Positions 52,905-54,131 of a DNA stretch of 64,000 nucleotides are shown piece by piece (the stretch's first letter is position 1; each line of letters opens with the position of its first letter). Both the position numbers and the translations under genes were made by a program. The stretch spans positions 7,816,983 through 7,880,982 of the forward strand of contig NC_073312.1 in assembly GCF_027595985.1 (NCBI RefSeq), read 5' to 3'. The notes beneath the pieces are model-generated. The model had not been told where the DNA came from, searched no databases, and saw only the letters and a program-made list of their open reading frames with translations. Source of the stretch: Sorex araneus. Lineage: Eukaryota; Chordata; Mammalia; Eulipotyphla; Soricidae.

Positions 52905-54131
52905 AGAAAGGAAGGAGGGAGGGAGGGAGGGAGGGAGGGAGGGAGGGAGGGAGGGAGGGAAAAAAGTCCAACAAAACTGGAAGGAGGAAGGAAGGGAGGG
53001 GAGGTGGAAAGGATGGATGGATGAAGGAAAAGAAGTCCAACAAGGAAGAGAGAGAGGGAGGGAAGGAGGGAAAGAAGTCCAACAAAAATGGGAGAGAGGG
53101 AAGGAGGAGAAGGAAGGAAGGAGGAGAAGGAAGGAAGGAAGGAAGGAAGGAAGGAAGGAAGGAAGGAAGGAAGGAAGGGAGGGAGGGAGGGAGGGAGGGA
53201 GGGAGGAAGAGAGGGAGGAGGGGAGGAGGGGAGGGAGGGAGGGAGATCCAACAAAAATGAAAGGGAGGGAGTGATGGAAGAAGGGAGGAAAGTTCAAGAA
53301 AGAAAGAAGTCCCGAGGCGCACTGCAAACTTGAGGAAGATCACAGGCGCGTTCATTTCACACCCACTGACATAACACTCTGAACCGAAAGTAACCTCTGA
53401 TCTGCCAGCAGGACTACTCACTCCTCATTCTTTCCCCTTGAGGCTGGACACTGTGGCATACTGAAGCACAGAGAGTCCAAGTGACATGCCCGAGGTCACA
53501 CAGCAAGTCACTGGCAGGTTGGCACAGTCTGGGATCCAAATTACCACGCTCTGGGTCGGGCCAGCTCCCTGGCAAAATCGCCCAGACCGGGGAGCGGGGT
53601 GCACCCGGGGCGCCCTGCGTGGGCCCCTCGGAGGAAGGGATGCGCGTCTGCACCTCCCCCCTGCAGAAAGGCGGTCTACACCGGGGGAGGCCCCCTGCGT
53701 TCTCGGCGAGGGGCACCAACGCATCTGCACTGCCTGCAGGGACCAGGCTCCTGGGCGTCCAGAAAGCCGGACAGCGGGGACAGCGGGCACTGAGCAAGCT
53801 TCAGGACCCGGACGCCCGGCCTCGAGGGGCTCCAAGCCCCCGGCCACGGGCGGCCCCGCCCCGCCTCTCTGCCGGCCGGGGGACAGCGGGGGGGAACCCC
53901 CCCCCCAGTGCGACCCCGTCCCGCGCGCCCCCGCCCACACCCGGCCCCGGGACCCCCCCCCCCCCGACCCCAACTACCTCCGGGCAAGAGCAAGGAGGCC
54001 GGCACGGGGGAGGCCTGCGTGACCGGGATGAAGGGGACGCTGAAGCTGAACTCCGTGGCCGACGAGGAGAAGAGCAAGTTCGTGCCCGCCGAGGAGGCGG
54101 CGGCGCCGCCGTTGGACTTCCTCTCGGCCAT
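10324..54131 (-). CDS. SEC23IP: SEC23-interacting protein p125, 18 coding exons
   Basis: Joined exons (minus): 53978-54131, 48142-48665, 43724-43946, 41246-41439, 35574-35663, 33174-33294, 31077-31166, 29975-30116, 26825-27033, 26125-26243, 25574-25726, 23391-23486, 18028-18210, 16054-16209, 15012-15114, 12512-12697, 11253-11415, 10324-10405. This gives 995 codons plus TGA. Known role: p125 binds Sec23 and Sec31 of the COPII coat at ER exit sites and belongs to the PA-PLA1/DDHD family, although phospholipase activity of p125 itself is not established. Visible order: Ser-rich N terminus, Pro/Gln-rich region to about residue 275, WWE-like region about 270-375, GHSLG at 579-583, SAM about 643-703, DDHD about 774-985. 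The start ATG has G at -3 and G at +4. Identity rests on a near-continuous match to remembered human SEC23IP; no frameshift or stop was seen. Confidence 0.96.
11253..11415 (-). CDS. SEC23IP: SEC23IP coding exon 17 (residues 915-969), DDHD domain
   Basis: The acceptor TTCCAG precedes CAGAGAAG and the donor is GTGAGT after TACTG, phase 2. It encodes [36 protein letters not shown] and [16 protein letters not shown]. The RRIDYVLQ Asp and the QSHLCYW His are the last two signature residues that give DDHD its name. The next intron (10406-11252) shows no young repeat; it is GC-rich and unassigned. Confidence 0.96.
12290..12437 (+). mobile_element. Degraded Sor SINE, intron 16
   Basis: AGCGGGCAGGTGCTGGCCTT head, GAGCCAGGAGTAAGCCCTGA body and an ACAAACAAAAA tail, 75 bp from exon 16. 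Confidence 0.55.
12512..12697 (-). CDS. SEC23IP: SEC23IP coding exon 16 (residues 853-914), coiled segment
   Basis: The acceptor CTCTAG precedes AGCTGAAAG and the donor is GTAAGG after GTTGAAG. It encodes [34 protein letters not shown] and [19 protein letters not shown]. The last part is Glu/Lys-rich with heptad-like spacing, consistent with a helix or coiled coil inserted in the DDHD domain. Conservation with human is nearly complete. The next intron (11416-12511) has one old Sor remnant and mostly unassigned sequence. Confidence 0.95.
12850..13022 (+). mobile_element. LINE-1 3' end, intron 15
   Basis: GGGGACACTGGTGCAGGGC followed by ATTTAATGTCTGAAACAACT and a terminal AGTGCTATAATAAAAA. Confidence 0.6.
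13176..13347 (+). mobile_element. Sor SINE, intron 15
   Basis: Full length with moderate divergence (extra G run in the head, GTATGGTAC end). Confidence 0.85.
13540..13800 (+). mobile_element. Degraded Sor SINE remnants
   Basis: Two partial copies. 13655-13770 keeps TTTGCACGCAGCCAGGCC and a weak body; 13560-13620 keeps only a head-to-B-box piece. Confidence 0.4.
13830..14009 (-). mobile_element. Sor SINE, minus strand, intron 15
   Basis: Full length, reads TTTTTTGGGTCACACCCAG to TATCACTCCAGCCCC. It is sense relative to SEC23IP. Confidence 0.92.
14058..14212 (+). mobile_element. Sor SINE, intron 15
   Basis: Diverged full-length copy directly after the minus-strand one, with B-box GGGTTCAATCCCC. 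Confidence 0.75.
14500..14760 (-). mobile_element. Old minus-strand Sor SINE with internal expansion
   Basis: T/G-rich tail, then the body segment amplified five-fold (14563-14686), then a weak head (TGAATGAACCCATG..TGTATTATCTCT). Confidence 0.55.
14563..14686. repeat. 25-bp tandem repeat, five units, from SINE body
   Basis: Units TGTGCTCAGGGCTGACTCCT plus GGCTC start at 14563, 14588, 14613, 14639 and 14664; the third is 26 bp. This is the reverse of the SINE body AGCCAGGAGT..GAGCACA. Confidence 0.92.
15012..15114 (-). CDS. SEC23IP: SEC23IP coding exon 15 (residues 819-852 plus 1 nt), DDHD domain
   Basis: Found by direct reading of the minus strand. The acceptor TGTAG precedes CTTGACC and the donor is GTAAAT after CATTTAG. 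It encodes [16 protein letters not shown] followed by [18 protein letters not shown], which matches remembered human at every residue I could compare. The next intron (12698-15011) has a 25-bp tandem array derived from a SINE, several Sor copies and a LINE-1 3' end. Confidence 0.95.
15257..15430 (+). mobile_element. Old Sor SINE, intron 14
   Basis: GGGGCCAGAGAGGGGGGTTA head, CCCCAGTTCAATCCCTGGC B-box and GAGCACCACCAGGTATGA end. Confidence 0.7.
15560..15942 (+). mobile_element. LINE-1 3' UTR, about 380 bp, intron 14
   Basis: Longest such copy in the window. It ends GTTTGATCACTGTATGACC, GGCTTTGTAACT and CACAGTGATTCAGTACAAAA with an A tail. It served as the reference for the split copy at 2940. 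Confidence 0.7.
16054..16209 (-). CDS. SEC23IP: SEC23IP coding exon 14 (residues 767-818), DDHD domain
   Basis: The acceptor CTAG precedes GTTTCTG and the donor is GTGAGT after CACCCA. It encodes [37 protein letters not shown] and [20 protein letters not shown] and the IYHP strand are conserved DDHD elements; the His of IYHP is one of the family's signature residues. Skipping would keep frame (156 nt). The next intron (15115-16053) contains a long LINE-1 3' end and one old Sor copy. Confidence 0.95.
16431..16603 (+). mobile_element. Sor SINE, intron 13
   Basis: Full length and close to consensus, with B-box altered to AGGTTCGGGCCCC. Confidence 0.88.
16620..16992 (+). mobile_element. Two old Sor SINEs in tandem, intron 13
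   Basis: 16620-16795 and 16825-16992, each with recognisable head, B-box-like region and GTGTGGCCC or GTGTGACCC end, separated by an A-rich linker. Confidence 0.7.
17230..17400 (+). mobile_element. LINE-1 3' UTR fragment, intron 13
   Basis: GGTGGTGGGAAGGTGCAATG and a following GGTGGTGGGA motif match the reverse of the 56682-56830 copy. It ends near a diverged terminus. Confidence 0.45.
17553..17764 (+). mobile_element. Composite SINE, head internally deleted
   Basis: Body from AACCCGGGTTCGATTCCTCC through GCCCAGCAAGCTACCGAGAG and GGAGACGTTAGTGGTGCCC to GATAATGACAGTGAC. The head jumps from GATAGCAC to GAGGCC, joined at the 4-bp GCAC present twice in the intact head. Confidence 0.88.
17860..17885. 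repeat. Poly(A) run
   Basis: About 25 A with no SINE body upstream, about 140 bp from exon 13. Confidence 0.8.
18028..18210 (-). CDS. SEC23IP: SEC23IP coding exon 13 (residues 706-766), variable linker
   Basis: Donor is GTATGT after GGGCAG. I chose acceptor GAGCAG before AGAAAG, giving RKMASEKKA after the previous exon, the closest fit to human KKAASEKKA. An upstream in-frame AG (CACAG before GAGCAG) would add two residues and cannot be excluded. The linker is Ala/Gly/Pro-rich, about four residues shorter than human, then returns to conserved [11 protein letters not shown] and [10 protein letters not shown] at the entry to the DDHD domain. The next intron is 16210-18027. Confidence 0.92.
18338..18670 (+). 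mobile_element. Two degraded Sor SINEs, intron 12
   Basis: 18338-18400 fuses a head (GGGGCCAGGAGACAGCACAG) directly to a 3' body piece. 18529-18670 is a diverged copy with TTGCCTTGCACTGTCAGGC. Confidence 0.5.
18786..18957 (+). mobile_element. Old Sor SINE, intron 12
   Basis: Full length with B-box CGGGTTCTACACC and an AAAACAAAACAAAA tail. Confidence 0.75.
19052..19089. repeat. AT-rich TATA tract
   Basis: TATATATATAGTATATATAA followed by ATGATGTATATATAATG; partly palindromic. Confidence 0.8.
19119..19306 (-). mobile_element. Sor SINE, minus strand, with target duplication
   Basis: Full length. 18-bp duplications GGACAGTTTAGAATTCTT at 19101-19118 and 19307-19324 differ at one base. Confidence 0.95.
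19490..20470. other. Intron 12 stretch, unassigned
   Basis: About 1 kb without a clear young repeat. It contains weak SINE-like words (for example AGGGCCGG and CCAGCACC) but nothing I can border. No exon signature. Confidence 0.35.
20580..20722 (+). mobile_element. Sor SINE lacking central body
   Basis: The head and B-box region are good, but the body jumps from GGCCCCTGAGCACAGAGCC to AGGAGTAAGCCC, losing about 25 bp. Confidence 0.75.
20786..20955 (+). mobile_element. Young Sor SINE nested in an older Sor SINE
   Basis: Close to consensus, tail replaced by a GGGGA array (20956-21026). Direct repeats GAAGATGGGGCCA at about 20774 and 21026 are the 5' edge of the older copy at 21032. Confidence 0.88.
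20952..21026. repeat. (GGGGA)n tail array
   Basis: About 70 bp of GGGGA/GGAGA units growing from the A tail of the SINE at 20786. Confidence 0.93.
21030..21198 (+). mobile_element. Older Sor SINE, host of a nested copy
   Basis: GGGGCCAAAGCAATAGTCCA head, AGGTTCAACCCCC B-box and CACTGCTGGGTGAGAACCCC end. Confidence 0.8.
21460..22380. other. GC-rich intron 12 stretch, unassigned
   Basis: Long open frames exist on both strands (for example 21390-22289), but they match nothing I know and show no exon structure. Starts with a very decayed SINE-like word (GGCCTTGCTTGG..TTCAAGCCCTGGC). Confidence 0.35.
22395..22460 (+). mobile_element. Sor SINE body fragment
   Basis: GGCCAGGAGTAATTCCTGAG followed by CTCAGAGTCAGGAGTAAG; head missing. 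Confidence 0.5.
22470..23390. other. Intron 12 stretch near exon 12, mostly unassigned
   Basis: Single-copy-looking. 22740-22850 has a faint MIR-like run (AAATAAAGGAAGCC..GGGGAAAACGAGGC) that I do not trust enough to call. Confidence 0.35.
23391..23486 (-). CDS. SEC23IP: SEC23IP coding exon 12 (residues 674-705), end of SAM domain
   Basis: The acceptor TTAAAG precedes CTCATG and the donor is GTAAGG after AAACTG. It encodes [19 protein letters not shown] followed by [13 protein letters not shown], the C-terminal SAM helix with the [10 protein letters not shown] signature typical of SAM domains. In p125 this domain works with DDHD in phosphoinositide binding. The following 5.2-kb intron (18211-23390) contains Sor SINEs, nested copies with a GGGGA tail and a GC-rich unassigned stretch at about 21460-22380. 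Confidence 0.95.
23611..23894. repeat. GA-rich array ending in (GA)30
   Basis: Irregular GGGAGA/GAAAGA purine run for about 220 bp, then a perfect (GA)n from 23834 to 23894. It is CT-rich in SEC23IP pre-mRNA. Confidence 0.96.
23905..24020 (+). mobile_element. LINE-1 3' end, intron 11
   Basis: AACTGGGGACACTGGTGGTG, GAAGGGACGGGTGTGGCACA and AATCATGAACAACTTGATG match the other 3' ends. It sits directly after the GA array. Confidence 0.6.
24306..24497 (+). mobile_element. Sor SINE with internal short duplication
   Basis: Perfect 14-bp target duplications GTATTCCTGAGTGA at 24292-24305 and 24498-24511. The centre holds a repeated CATCCCATACACC. Confidence 0.93.
24561..24692. repeat. TATG/TACA-rich tract
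   Basis: Imperfect TATACATATGTATG-type alternation over 130 bp, potential cruciform/Z-DNA-prone. Confidence 0.85.
24690..24940 (-). mobile_element. Composite SINE, complete, minus strand
   Basis: Reads GCACTGTAGCACTGTCGTCC (the tail), CAGTAACGTCTCCATTGGGA, GGGATACTCTCAGTAGCTTG and ends with a tRNA-like head (ATCGAACCCAGGTC..GTGCTATCACTCCAG). Confidence 0.9.
24941..24974. repeat. (TA)n tract
   Basis: About 17 perfect TA units between two minus-strand SINEs. Confidence 0.95.
24995..25157 (-). mobile_element. Sor SINE, minus strand, intron 11
   Basis: GTGCTCAGAGCTTACTCCTG body and a decayed head (CCCTCTCCACTGTACTAAC). Confidence 0.8.
25272..25445 (-). mobile_element. Sor SINE, minus strand, with imperfect duplication
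   Basis: Full length. Flanks GCATCCTGAGTTT (about 25259) and ACATCCTGAATTT (about 25447) differ at two bases. It ends about 125 bp upstream of exon 11's donor. Confidence 0.92.
25574..25726 (-). CDS. SEC23IP: SEC23IP coding exon 11 (residues 623-673), start of SAM domain
   Basis: The acceptor GAAG precedes GTACCTG and the donor is GTACTG after TCCCTG, phase 0 at both ends. It encodes [19 protein letters not shown], then the first SAM helices with [13 protein letters not shown] and [11 protein letters not shown]. Human has Met where the first residue here is Val. The next intron (23487-25573) holds SINEs of both families, TA/TATG tracts and a GA array. Confidence 0.95.
26125..26243 (-). CDS. 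SEC23IP: SEC23IP coding exon 10 (residues 583-622)
   Basis: Identified directly from the minus strand because no long open frame spans it. The acceptor CTCAG precedes GTTCTTTA and the donor is GTATGA after AAGCAG. It encodes [15 protein letters not shown] followed by [15 protein letters not shown] and KQPNFQEKQ, matching human p125 at most positions. The exon is AT-rich compared with neighbouring exons. The next intron (25727-26124) is only 398 bp and looks free of young SINEs. Confidence 0.93.
26325..26443 (-). mobile_element. Degraded Sor SINE, minus strand
   Basis: GGGCCACACACGCAAAGC start and AGCCACAACCACAGCCC end. Confidence 0.4.
26446..26788 (+). mobile_element. Two Sor SINEs, the second with a G14 run
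   Basis: 26446-26607 is old and has an (AAATA)n tail and GAGA. 26621-26788 is nearly full length but has 14 consecutive G at 26641-26654 in place of the AGCGGGTAGGGCG head segment. It ends about 35 bp from exon 9. Confidence 0.75.
26825..27033 (-). CDS. SEC23IP: SEC23IP coding exon 9, lipase-type GHSLG motif (residues 513-583)
   Basis: The acceptor CAG precedes GAATATC and the donor is GTAGGG after TTAG. It encodes [45 protein letters not shown] and [11 protein letters not shown]. The last motif is the G-x-S-x-G nucleophile elbow of lipases, with Ser at about residue 581. The final Gly codon is split to the next exon. The motif is intact, so the family's nucleophile position is kept even though p125 is not clearly an active phospholipase. 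Confidence 0.96.
27216..27376 (-). mobile_element. Sor SINE, minus strand, with target duplication
   Basis: Perfect 16-bp duplications TCTGTGGGATCTTTTT at 27200-27215 and 27377-27392. The body is shortened relative to consensus. Confidence 0.92.
27515..27875 (+). mobile_element. Two old Sor SINEs, intron 8
   Basis: 27515-27650 is very decayed. 27692-27875 is recognisable and contains a direct 18-bp repeat ACCCATATGATCCCCC (about 27755 and 27773). Confidence 0.65.
28140..28640 (+). mobile_element. Degraded Sor SINE remnants, intron 8
   Basis: Two stretches (about 28140-28345 and 28470-28600) with SINE words such as GGCCCAGGTTCGGTGCCGGG but extensive decay. Confidence 0.4.
28790..28972 (-). 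mobile_element. Sor SINE, minus strand, head with 14-bp duplication
   Basis: Full length. CCCCGCTGTACT occurs twice in a row near 28936-28960. Confidence 0.85.
28976..29112 (+). mobile_element. Old Sor SINE lacking the first part of the head
   Basis: Begins near the B-box (CCCAGGTTCAATCCCTGGC) and ends GCTGGGTGTGACCC. Confidence 0.7.
29570..29743 (-). mobile_element. Sor SINE, minus strand, intron 8
   Basis: Full length, GGGGTCACAATCAGCTGTGC to GATGGCTCCAGCCCC. Confidence 0.88.
29806..29826. repeat. (CAGA)n short tract
   Basis: Five perfect CAGA units, about 150 bp from exon 8. Confidence 0.9.
29975..30116 (-). CDS. SEC23IP: SEC23IP coding exon 8 (residues 466-513)
   Basis: The acceptor AAG precedes TGGATG and the donor is GTGCGT after GACAG, phase 2. 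It encodes [32 protein letters not shown] and DATGVDR, with LPVHWHS a hallmark of the DDHD/PA-PLA1 family. The next intron (27034-29974) carries about nine Sor copies of both orientations and a unique stretch at about 29115-29565. Confidence 0.95.
30247..30382 (-). mobile_element. Old Sor SINE, minus strand, intron 7
   Basis: CACTCCTGGCTCTGCACTCA body and TACCAGTCTAGCCCC end; T tail lost. Confidence 0.7.
31077..31166 (-). CDS. SEC23IP: SEC23IP coding exon 7 (residues 436-465 with split ends)
   Basis: The acceptor CTGCAG precedes GGGAGC and the donor is GTAAGT after TGCG. It encodes [17 protein letters not shown] followed by [21 protein letters not shown] is the beta-strand plus HG motif at the start of the alpha/beta-hydrolase-like core shared by the PA-PLA1 family. 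The next intron (30117-31076) holds one old minus-strand Sor copy and about 680 bp of unassigned unique sequence. Confidence 0.95.
31745..31881 (+). mobile_element. Sor SINE with B-box region deleted
   Basis: Jumps from GCAATAGTACAGC directly to CCGATTCCCAGCATTCC, losing about 45 bp. Clean 9-bp duplications ATTAATAAG at 31736-31744 and 31882-31890. Confidence 0.9.
31999..32179 (-). mobile_element. Sor SINE, minus strand, intron 6
   Basis: Near-consensus, 20-T tail, TTGGGTCACACCTGGCGATG to TGCTATTGCTCCAGCCCC. Confidence 0.93.
32248..32704 (-). mobile_element. Two old Sor SINEs, minus strand, intron 6
   Basis: 32248-32416 (CACACCTGGCGATGCCTGAT..CTCTCCGGCCCC) and 32560-32704 (CTCTGCACTCAGGGATCACT..TATCGCTCCAGCTCC). 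Confidence 0.7.
33174..33294 (-). CDS. SEC23IP: SEC23IP coding exon 6 (residues 396-435 plus 1 nt)
   Basis: The acceptor CCGCAG precedes GTCATC and the donor is GTGCGT after GACG. It encodes [30 protein letters not shown] and DDLDEIPD, an essentially invariant block of p125. A G+2 purine-poor donor is the only mild oddity. The next intron (31167-33173) holds three minus-strand Sor SINEs, one internally deleted plus-strand copy and a unique stretch at about 31300-31740. Confidence 0.95.
33585..34240 (+). mobile_element. Four Sor SINEs back to back, intron 5
   Basis: 33585-33752, 33774-33941, 33943-34100 and 34115-34240, all plus strand and moderately to strongly diverged. The first two are full length. 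The last two are shortened. Confidence 0.75.
34555..34910 (+). mobile_element. Sor SINE fragments, intron 5
   Basis: 34568-34665 keeps GGGGCTCAATTCCCAGCAAG through AGGTGTGGCCCC. 34755-34910 is very decayed and ends in an ACACACAAAAAAAAGAGAG tail. Confidence 0.55.
35048..35301 (+). mobile_element. Composite SINE, complete reference copy
   Basis: GGGCTGGAGCGATAGCACAG head as in Sor, then after the B-box a different body (CTCTCGGAGAGCCCAGCAAG, GGCGTATTCAATATGCC, CTCACAATGGAGACGC) and a tail GACAGCGACAGTGACAGTGA rather than poly(A). Intron 5, 270 bp upstream of exon 5's donor. Confidence 0.93.
35574..35663 (-). CDS. SEC23IP: SEC23IP coding exon 5 (residues 366-395)
   Basis: This 90-nt exon has acceptor TAG before GCCGAG and donor GTAAGG after CCGAAG; it is phase 0 at both ends, so skipping it would keep frame. 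It encodes [18 protein letters not shown] followed by [12 protein letters not shown], almost the human sequence. The next intron (33295-35573) contains one complete composite SINE, a run of four back-to-back old Sor copies and short unique pieces. Confidence 0.95.
35700..36300. other. GC-rich intron 4 stretch, unassigned
   Basis: Long open frames on both strands (35642-36811 minus, 35886-36932 plus) run through it and through an adjoining SINE, so they are not genes. No repeat recognised. Confidence 0.45.
36306..36477 (+). mobile_element. Old Sor SINE, intron 4
   Basis: GCACAGCCGGGAGGGCTTTG head, GGGTTTGACCCCC B-box and (ACAA)n tail. Confidence 0.75.
36480..37035. other. Intron 4 stretch, unassigned
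   Basis: No exon or repeat recognised. Confidence 0.35.
37036..37162 (+). mobile_element. Old Sor SINE without B-box core
   Basis: GGTGGCACAGCAGGGAGGGC head, then directly CCCCGGCAGGAGGGACCCCT. Confidence 0.6.
37864..38033 (+). mobile_element. Sor SINE with target duplication, intron 4
   Basis: Near-consensus. 14-bp duplications AAAAGTACCTTTT at 37850-37863 and 38051-38064; extra T-run after the tail. Confidence 0.93.
38100..38235 (-). mobile_element. Degraded Sor SINE, minus strand
   Basis: CTGGCCGCATGCCCAGCGAG and GGCCTCTCCAGTCCCGG survive. Confidence 0.4.
38315..38683 (+). mobile_element. Two old Sor SINEs preceding a purine array
   Basis: 38315-38465 and 38545-38683. The second ends GAGCACTGCTGGACATAGCC and its A-tail position continues directly into the GGGA array. 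Confidence 0.5.
38684..39060. repeat. GGGA/GGAA tetranucleotide array, about 380 bp
   Basis: (GGGA)n with interruptions for about 280 bp, then near-perfect (GGAA)n from 38976 to 39060. Confidence 0.97.
39191..39375 (+). mobile_element. Sor SINE, intron 4
   Basis: Full length, with an extra 20-bp repeat of CACACTGAGCACC-type sequence before the end. Confidence 0.82.
39700..39873 (+). mobile_element. Degraded Sor SINE with (AAATA)n tail
   Basis: GCGGGTCATTTGCCTGGCAC and GATCCCTGAGCACAGAAGTA survive. Confidence 0.5.
40030..40128. repeat. GGGGGA then GATGAG tract
   Basis: (GGGGGA)n changing to imperfect GATGAG/GAAGAG. Its Asp/Glu-rich open frame is a by-product. Confidence 0.88.
40795..40968 (+). 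mobile_element. Sor SINE, intron 4
   Basis: Near-consensus body and 18-A tail; the first ten bases of the head are replaced (CAGGACCTTGGGCACAGC). Confidence 0.9.
41246..41439 (-). CDS. SEC23IP: SEC23IP coding exon 4 (residues 301-365)
   Basis: The acceptor CAG precedes TCCAG, giving Val with the split base; the donor is GTGCGT after CTCGAG, phase 0. It contains [17 protein letters not shown] and [15 protein letters not shown], the Trp/Glu-rich core of the WWE-like region, nearly identical to human. The next intron (35664-41245) is the longest in the window (5.6 kb). It holds many Sor SINEs, a composite-SINE-free unique stretch at about 37430-37700, a 380-bp GGGA/GGAA array and a GATGAG-rich tract. 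Confidence 0.95.
41548..41737 (+). mobile_element. Old Sor SINE, intron 3
   Basis: GCAGCGGGGAGGGCGCCGGC and CCTGCCAGGAGGGACTCCTG; CCACCACCACC replaces the tail. Confidence 0.6.
41769..41944 (+). mobile_element. Sor SINE with target duplication, intron 3
   Basis: Near-consensus. 14-bp duplications AAAAGGACATTCTA at 41755-41768 and 41945-41958 differ at one base. Confidence 0.95.
42306..42657 (+). mobile_element. Two Sor SINEs in tandem, intron 3
   Basis: 42306-42480 is near-consensus. 42497-42657 lacks the segment from the CATATGG word and is older, with an (ACAA)n tail. Confidence 0.9.
42695..42853 (-). mobile_element. Sor SINE, minus strand, intron 3
   Basis: GGGTCACATTGGGTAATGCT to GCTATTGCTCCAGCCCC. 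Confidence 0.85.
43474..43652 (+). mobile_element. Sor SINE 70 bp from exon 3
   Basis: Near-consensus with 14-A tail, antisense in intron 3 close to the exon 3 donor. Confidence 0.95.
43724..43946 (-). CDS. SEC23IP: SEC23IP coding exon 3 (residues 227-300 plus 1 nt)
   Basis: The acceptor CTGCAG precedes GTTCCTGC and the donor is GTAAGT after TCAG. It encodes the last Pro/Gln-rich stretch, then [18 protein letters not shown] and LEETYNS, matching the start of the WWE-like region of p125. The Pro-rich part differs from human in composition, while the segment from QNQYEP onward is well conserved. The next intron (41440-43723) carries Sor SINEs and a unique stretch at about 42855-43440. Confidence 0.94.
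44020..44167 (-). mobile_element. Old Sor SINE, minus strand, 75 bp upstream of exon 3
   Basis: AGGCTCACACCTAGCTCTGT with a G12 run, ending TGTCCACCGCTCTGGCCCC. Confidence 0.7.
44201..44344 (+). mobile_element. Old Sor SINE, intron 2
   Basis: Head and B-box intact; the central body is shortened as in the 20580 copy, suggesting a shared deleted subfamily. Confidence 0.8.
44345..44476. repeat. 66-bp tandem duplication
   Basis: Units 44345-44410 and 44411-44476 start GGCTCAAACTGACATTACTG and differ at one internal base (CAGTTA against CATTTA). Confidence 0.97.
44590..44720 (+). mobile_element. LINE-1 3' end fragment, intron 2
   Basis: GGACACTGGTGATGGGGCCG and CATGAGAAACCATTATTAAA fit the LINE terminus pattern weakly. 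Confidence 0.4.
44870..45019 (-). mobile_element. Degraded Sor SINE, minus strand
   Basis: CACACAAGGCAAGTGCCACA and TCTGTCTCTCCAGTCCC survive. Confidence 0.5.
45101..45690 (+). mobile_element. Three Sor SINEs at a repeated target, intron 2
   Basis: 45101-45287 and 45305-45485 are near-consensus; 45528-45690 is older. AAAACTCCTCGG stands before the first (45089-45100), after it (45289-45300) and after the second (45487-45497); a diverged CTAAACTCTTCGG precedes the third. Confidence 0.93.
45720..46235. other. AT-rich intron 2 stretch, unassigned
   Basis: About 500 bp of AT-rich sequence without recognisable repeat or exon. Confidence 0.45.
46241..47048 (+). mobile_element. Four older Sor SINEs in tandem, intron 2
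   Basis: 46241-46420, 46424-46592, 46646-46850 and 46872-47048. The third is the best preserved and ends in A13 plus (GAA)n. Confidence 0.78.
47053..47238 (+). mobile_element. Sor SINE, intron 2
   Basis: Near-consensus, about 22-A tail. Confidence 0.95.
47306..47478 (+). mobile_element. Young Sor SINE nested in an older Sor SINE
   Basis: Near-consensus. Perfect 17-bp duplications AGAGAGAGCAGCAGTTA at 47289-47305 and 47479-47495. The interrupted host copy resumes with GGGCGCCCGCCTTCGACAC. Confidence 0.96.
47496..48015 (+). mobile_element. Older Sor SINEs upstream of exon 2 donor
   Basis: 47496-47630 is the rest of the host copy; 47640-47775 is very decayed; 47866-48015 is a shortened full copy ending 127 bp from exon 2. 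Confidence 0.65.
48142..48665 (-). CDS. SEC23IP: SEC23IP coding exon 2 (residues 52-226), Pro/Ala-rich
   Basis: The acceptor CAG precedes ATGAC, which completes the split codon to Asp; the donor is GTAAGC after CCG, phase 0. It encodes [28 protein letters not shown] and MYQMPPGS blocks that match human p125, the Sec23/Sec31-binding Pro-rich region. Between these anchors, many Ser/Thr/Val/Ile positions of human are Ala, Gly or Pro here, and the DNA is extremely GC- and CpG-rich. The next intron (43947-48141) is almost wholly Sor SINEs plus a unique AT-rich stretch at about 45720-46235. Confidence 0.95.
48854..49256 (+). mobile_element. Two old Sor SINEs, intron 1
   Basis: 48854-49000 (GCACACAGCGGAGAGGGCGC head) and 49120-49256 (CAGGGCTGGAGAGAGAGTGC head, GTTTGATCCCCGG B-box). 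Confidence 0.72.
49278..49456 (+). mobile_element. Sor SINE, intron 1
   Basis: Near-consensus with a 13-A tail. Confidence 0.93.
49474..49578 (-). mobile_element. Composite SINE, 3' half only, minus strand
   Basis: Tail GCACTGTAGCACTGTCACC and body to GGCATATCGAGTACGCCACA; the head half is missing. Confidence 0.85.
49707..50043 (+). mobile_element. Two old Sor SINEs, the second with an (AC)n tail
   Basis: 49707-49884 has an (AAT)n tail. 49885-50008 continues straight into (AC)17 at 50009-50043, a microsatellite grown from the tail. Confidence 0.78.
50068..50195 (+). mobile_element. LINE-1 3' end, intron 1
   Basis: ATTGGGGACATTGCTGGGGG, TATGTCTAAATCTCAACTATG-type wording and GTACGGTGCTATAATTAAAA. 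Confidence 0.6.
50200..50885. other. GC-rich intron 1 stretch, unassigned
   Basis: Open frames on both strands but no recognisable protein, repeat or exon borders. Confidence 0.4.
50889..51024 (-). mobile_element. Old Sor SINE, minus strand
   Basis: CAGCAGTGCTCCGGGCTGAC and GCTATCATCCAAGCCCC. Confidence 0.65.
51025..51660. other. GC-rich intron 1 stretch, unassigned
   Basis: No repeat or exon recognised. Confidence 0.4.
51662..51766 (+). mobile_element. Sor SINE with internal deletion, intron 1
   Basis: Head to B-box intact, then straight to CCCTGAGCACCACTGAATG; about 60 bp of body lost. Confidence 0.75.
51802..51974 (-). mobile_element. Sor SINE, minus strand, with target duplication
   Basis: Near-consensus. 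Perfect 13-bp duplications CTTAAGTACTCTT at 51789-51801 and 51975-51987. Confidence 0.96.
52608..52762 (+). mobile_element. Old Sor SINE preceding a purine array
   Basis: GGGGCCGGAGAGACAGCACA head and CACAGTCAGGTGTGGCCC end, followed by the purine array where the A tail should be. Confidence 0.75.
52763..53310. repeat. Compound purine array, about 550 bp, intron 1
   Basis: (GAAA)n at 52810-52905, (GGGA)n at 52914-52960, (GGAA)n at 53121-53176 and (GGGA)n at 53177-53245. A GTCCAACAAAAATGG-type word recurs five times between them (about 52793, 52967, 53034, 53077, 53247). Confidence 0.95.
53425..53553 (+). mobile_element. Ancient MIR SINE
   Basis: Core wording GAGAGTCCAAGTGACATGCC followed by CGAGGTCACACAGCAAGTCA and GGGATCC is the mammalian MIR consensus region. 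It lies at the edge of the CpG island. Confidence 0.78.
53978..54131 (-). CDS. SEC23IP: SEC23IP coding exon 1 (residues 1-51 plus 1 nt)
   Basis: Begins MAERKSNGG and ends at LLLPG followed by one base of codon 52; the donor is GTAGTT. The segment is Ser/Thr- and Phe-rich, as expected for the N terminus of p125. The Gly-Ala stretch after MAERKSNGG differs from human. The following intron (48666-53977) holds, from its 5' end, CpG-island sequence, an ancient MIR copy, a 550-bp purine array, several Sor SINEs, a GC-rich unassigned stretch (about 50200-50880 and 51025-51660) and a LINE-1 3' end. Confidence 0.95.
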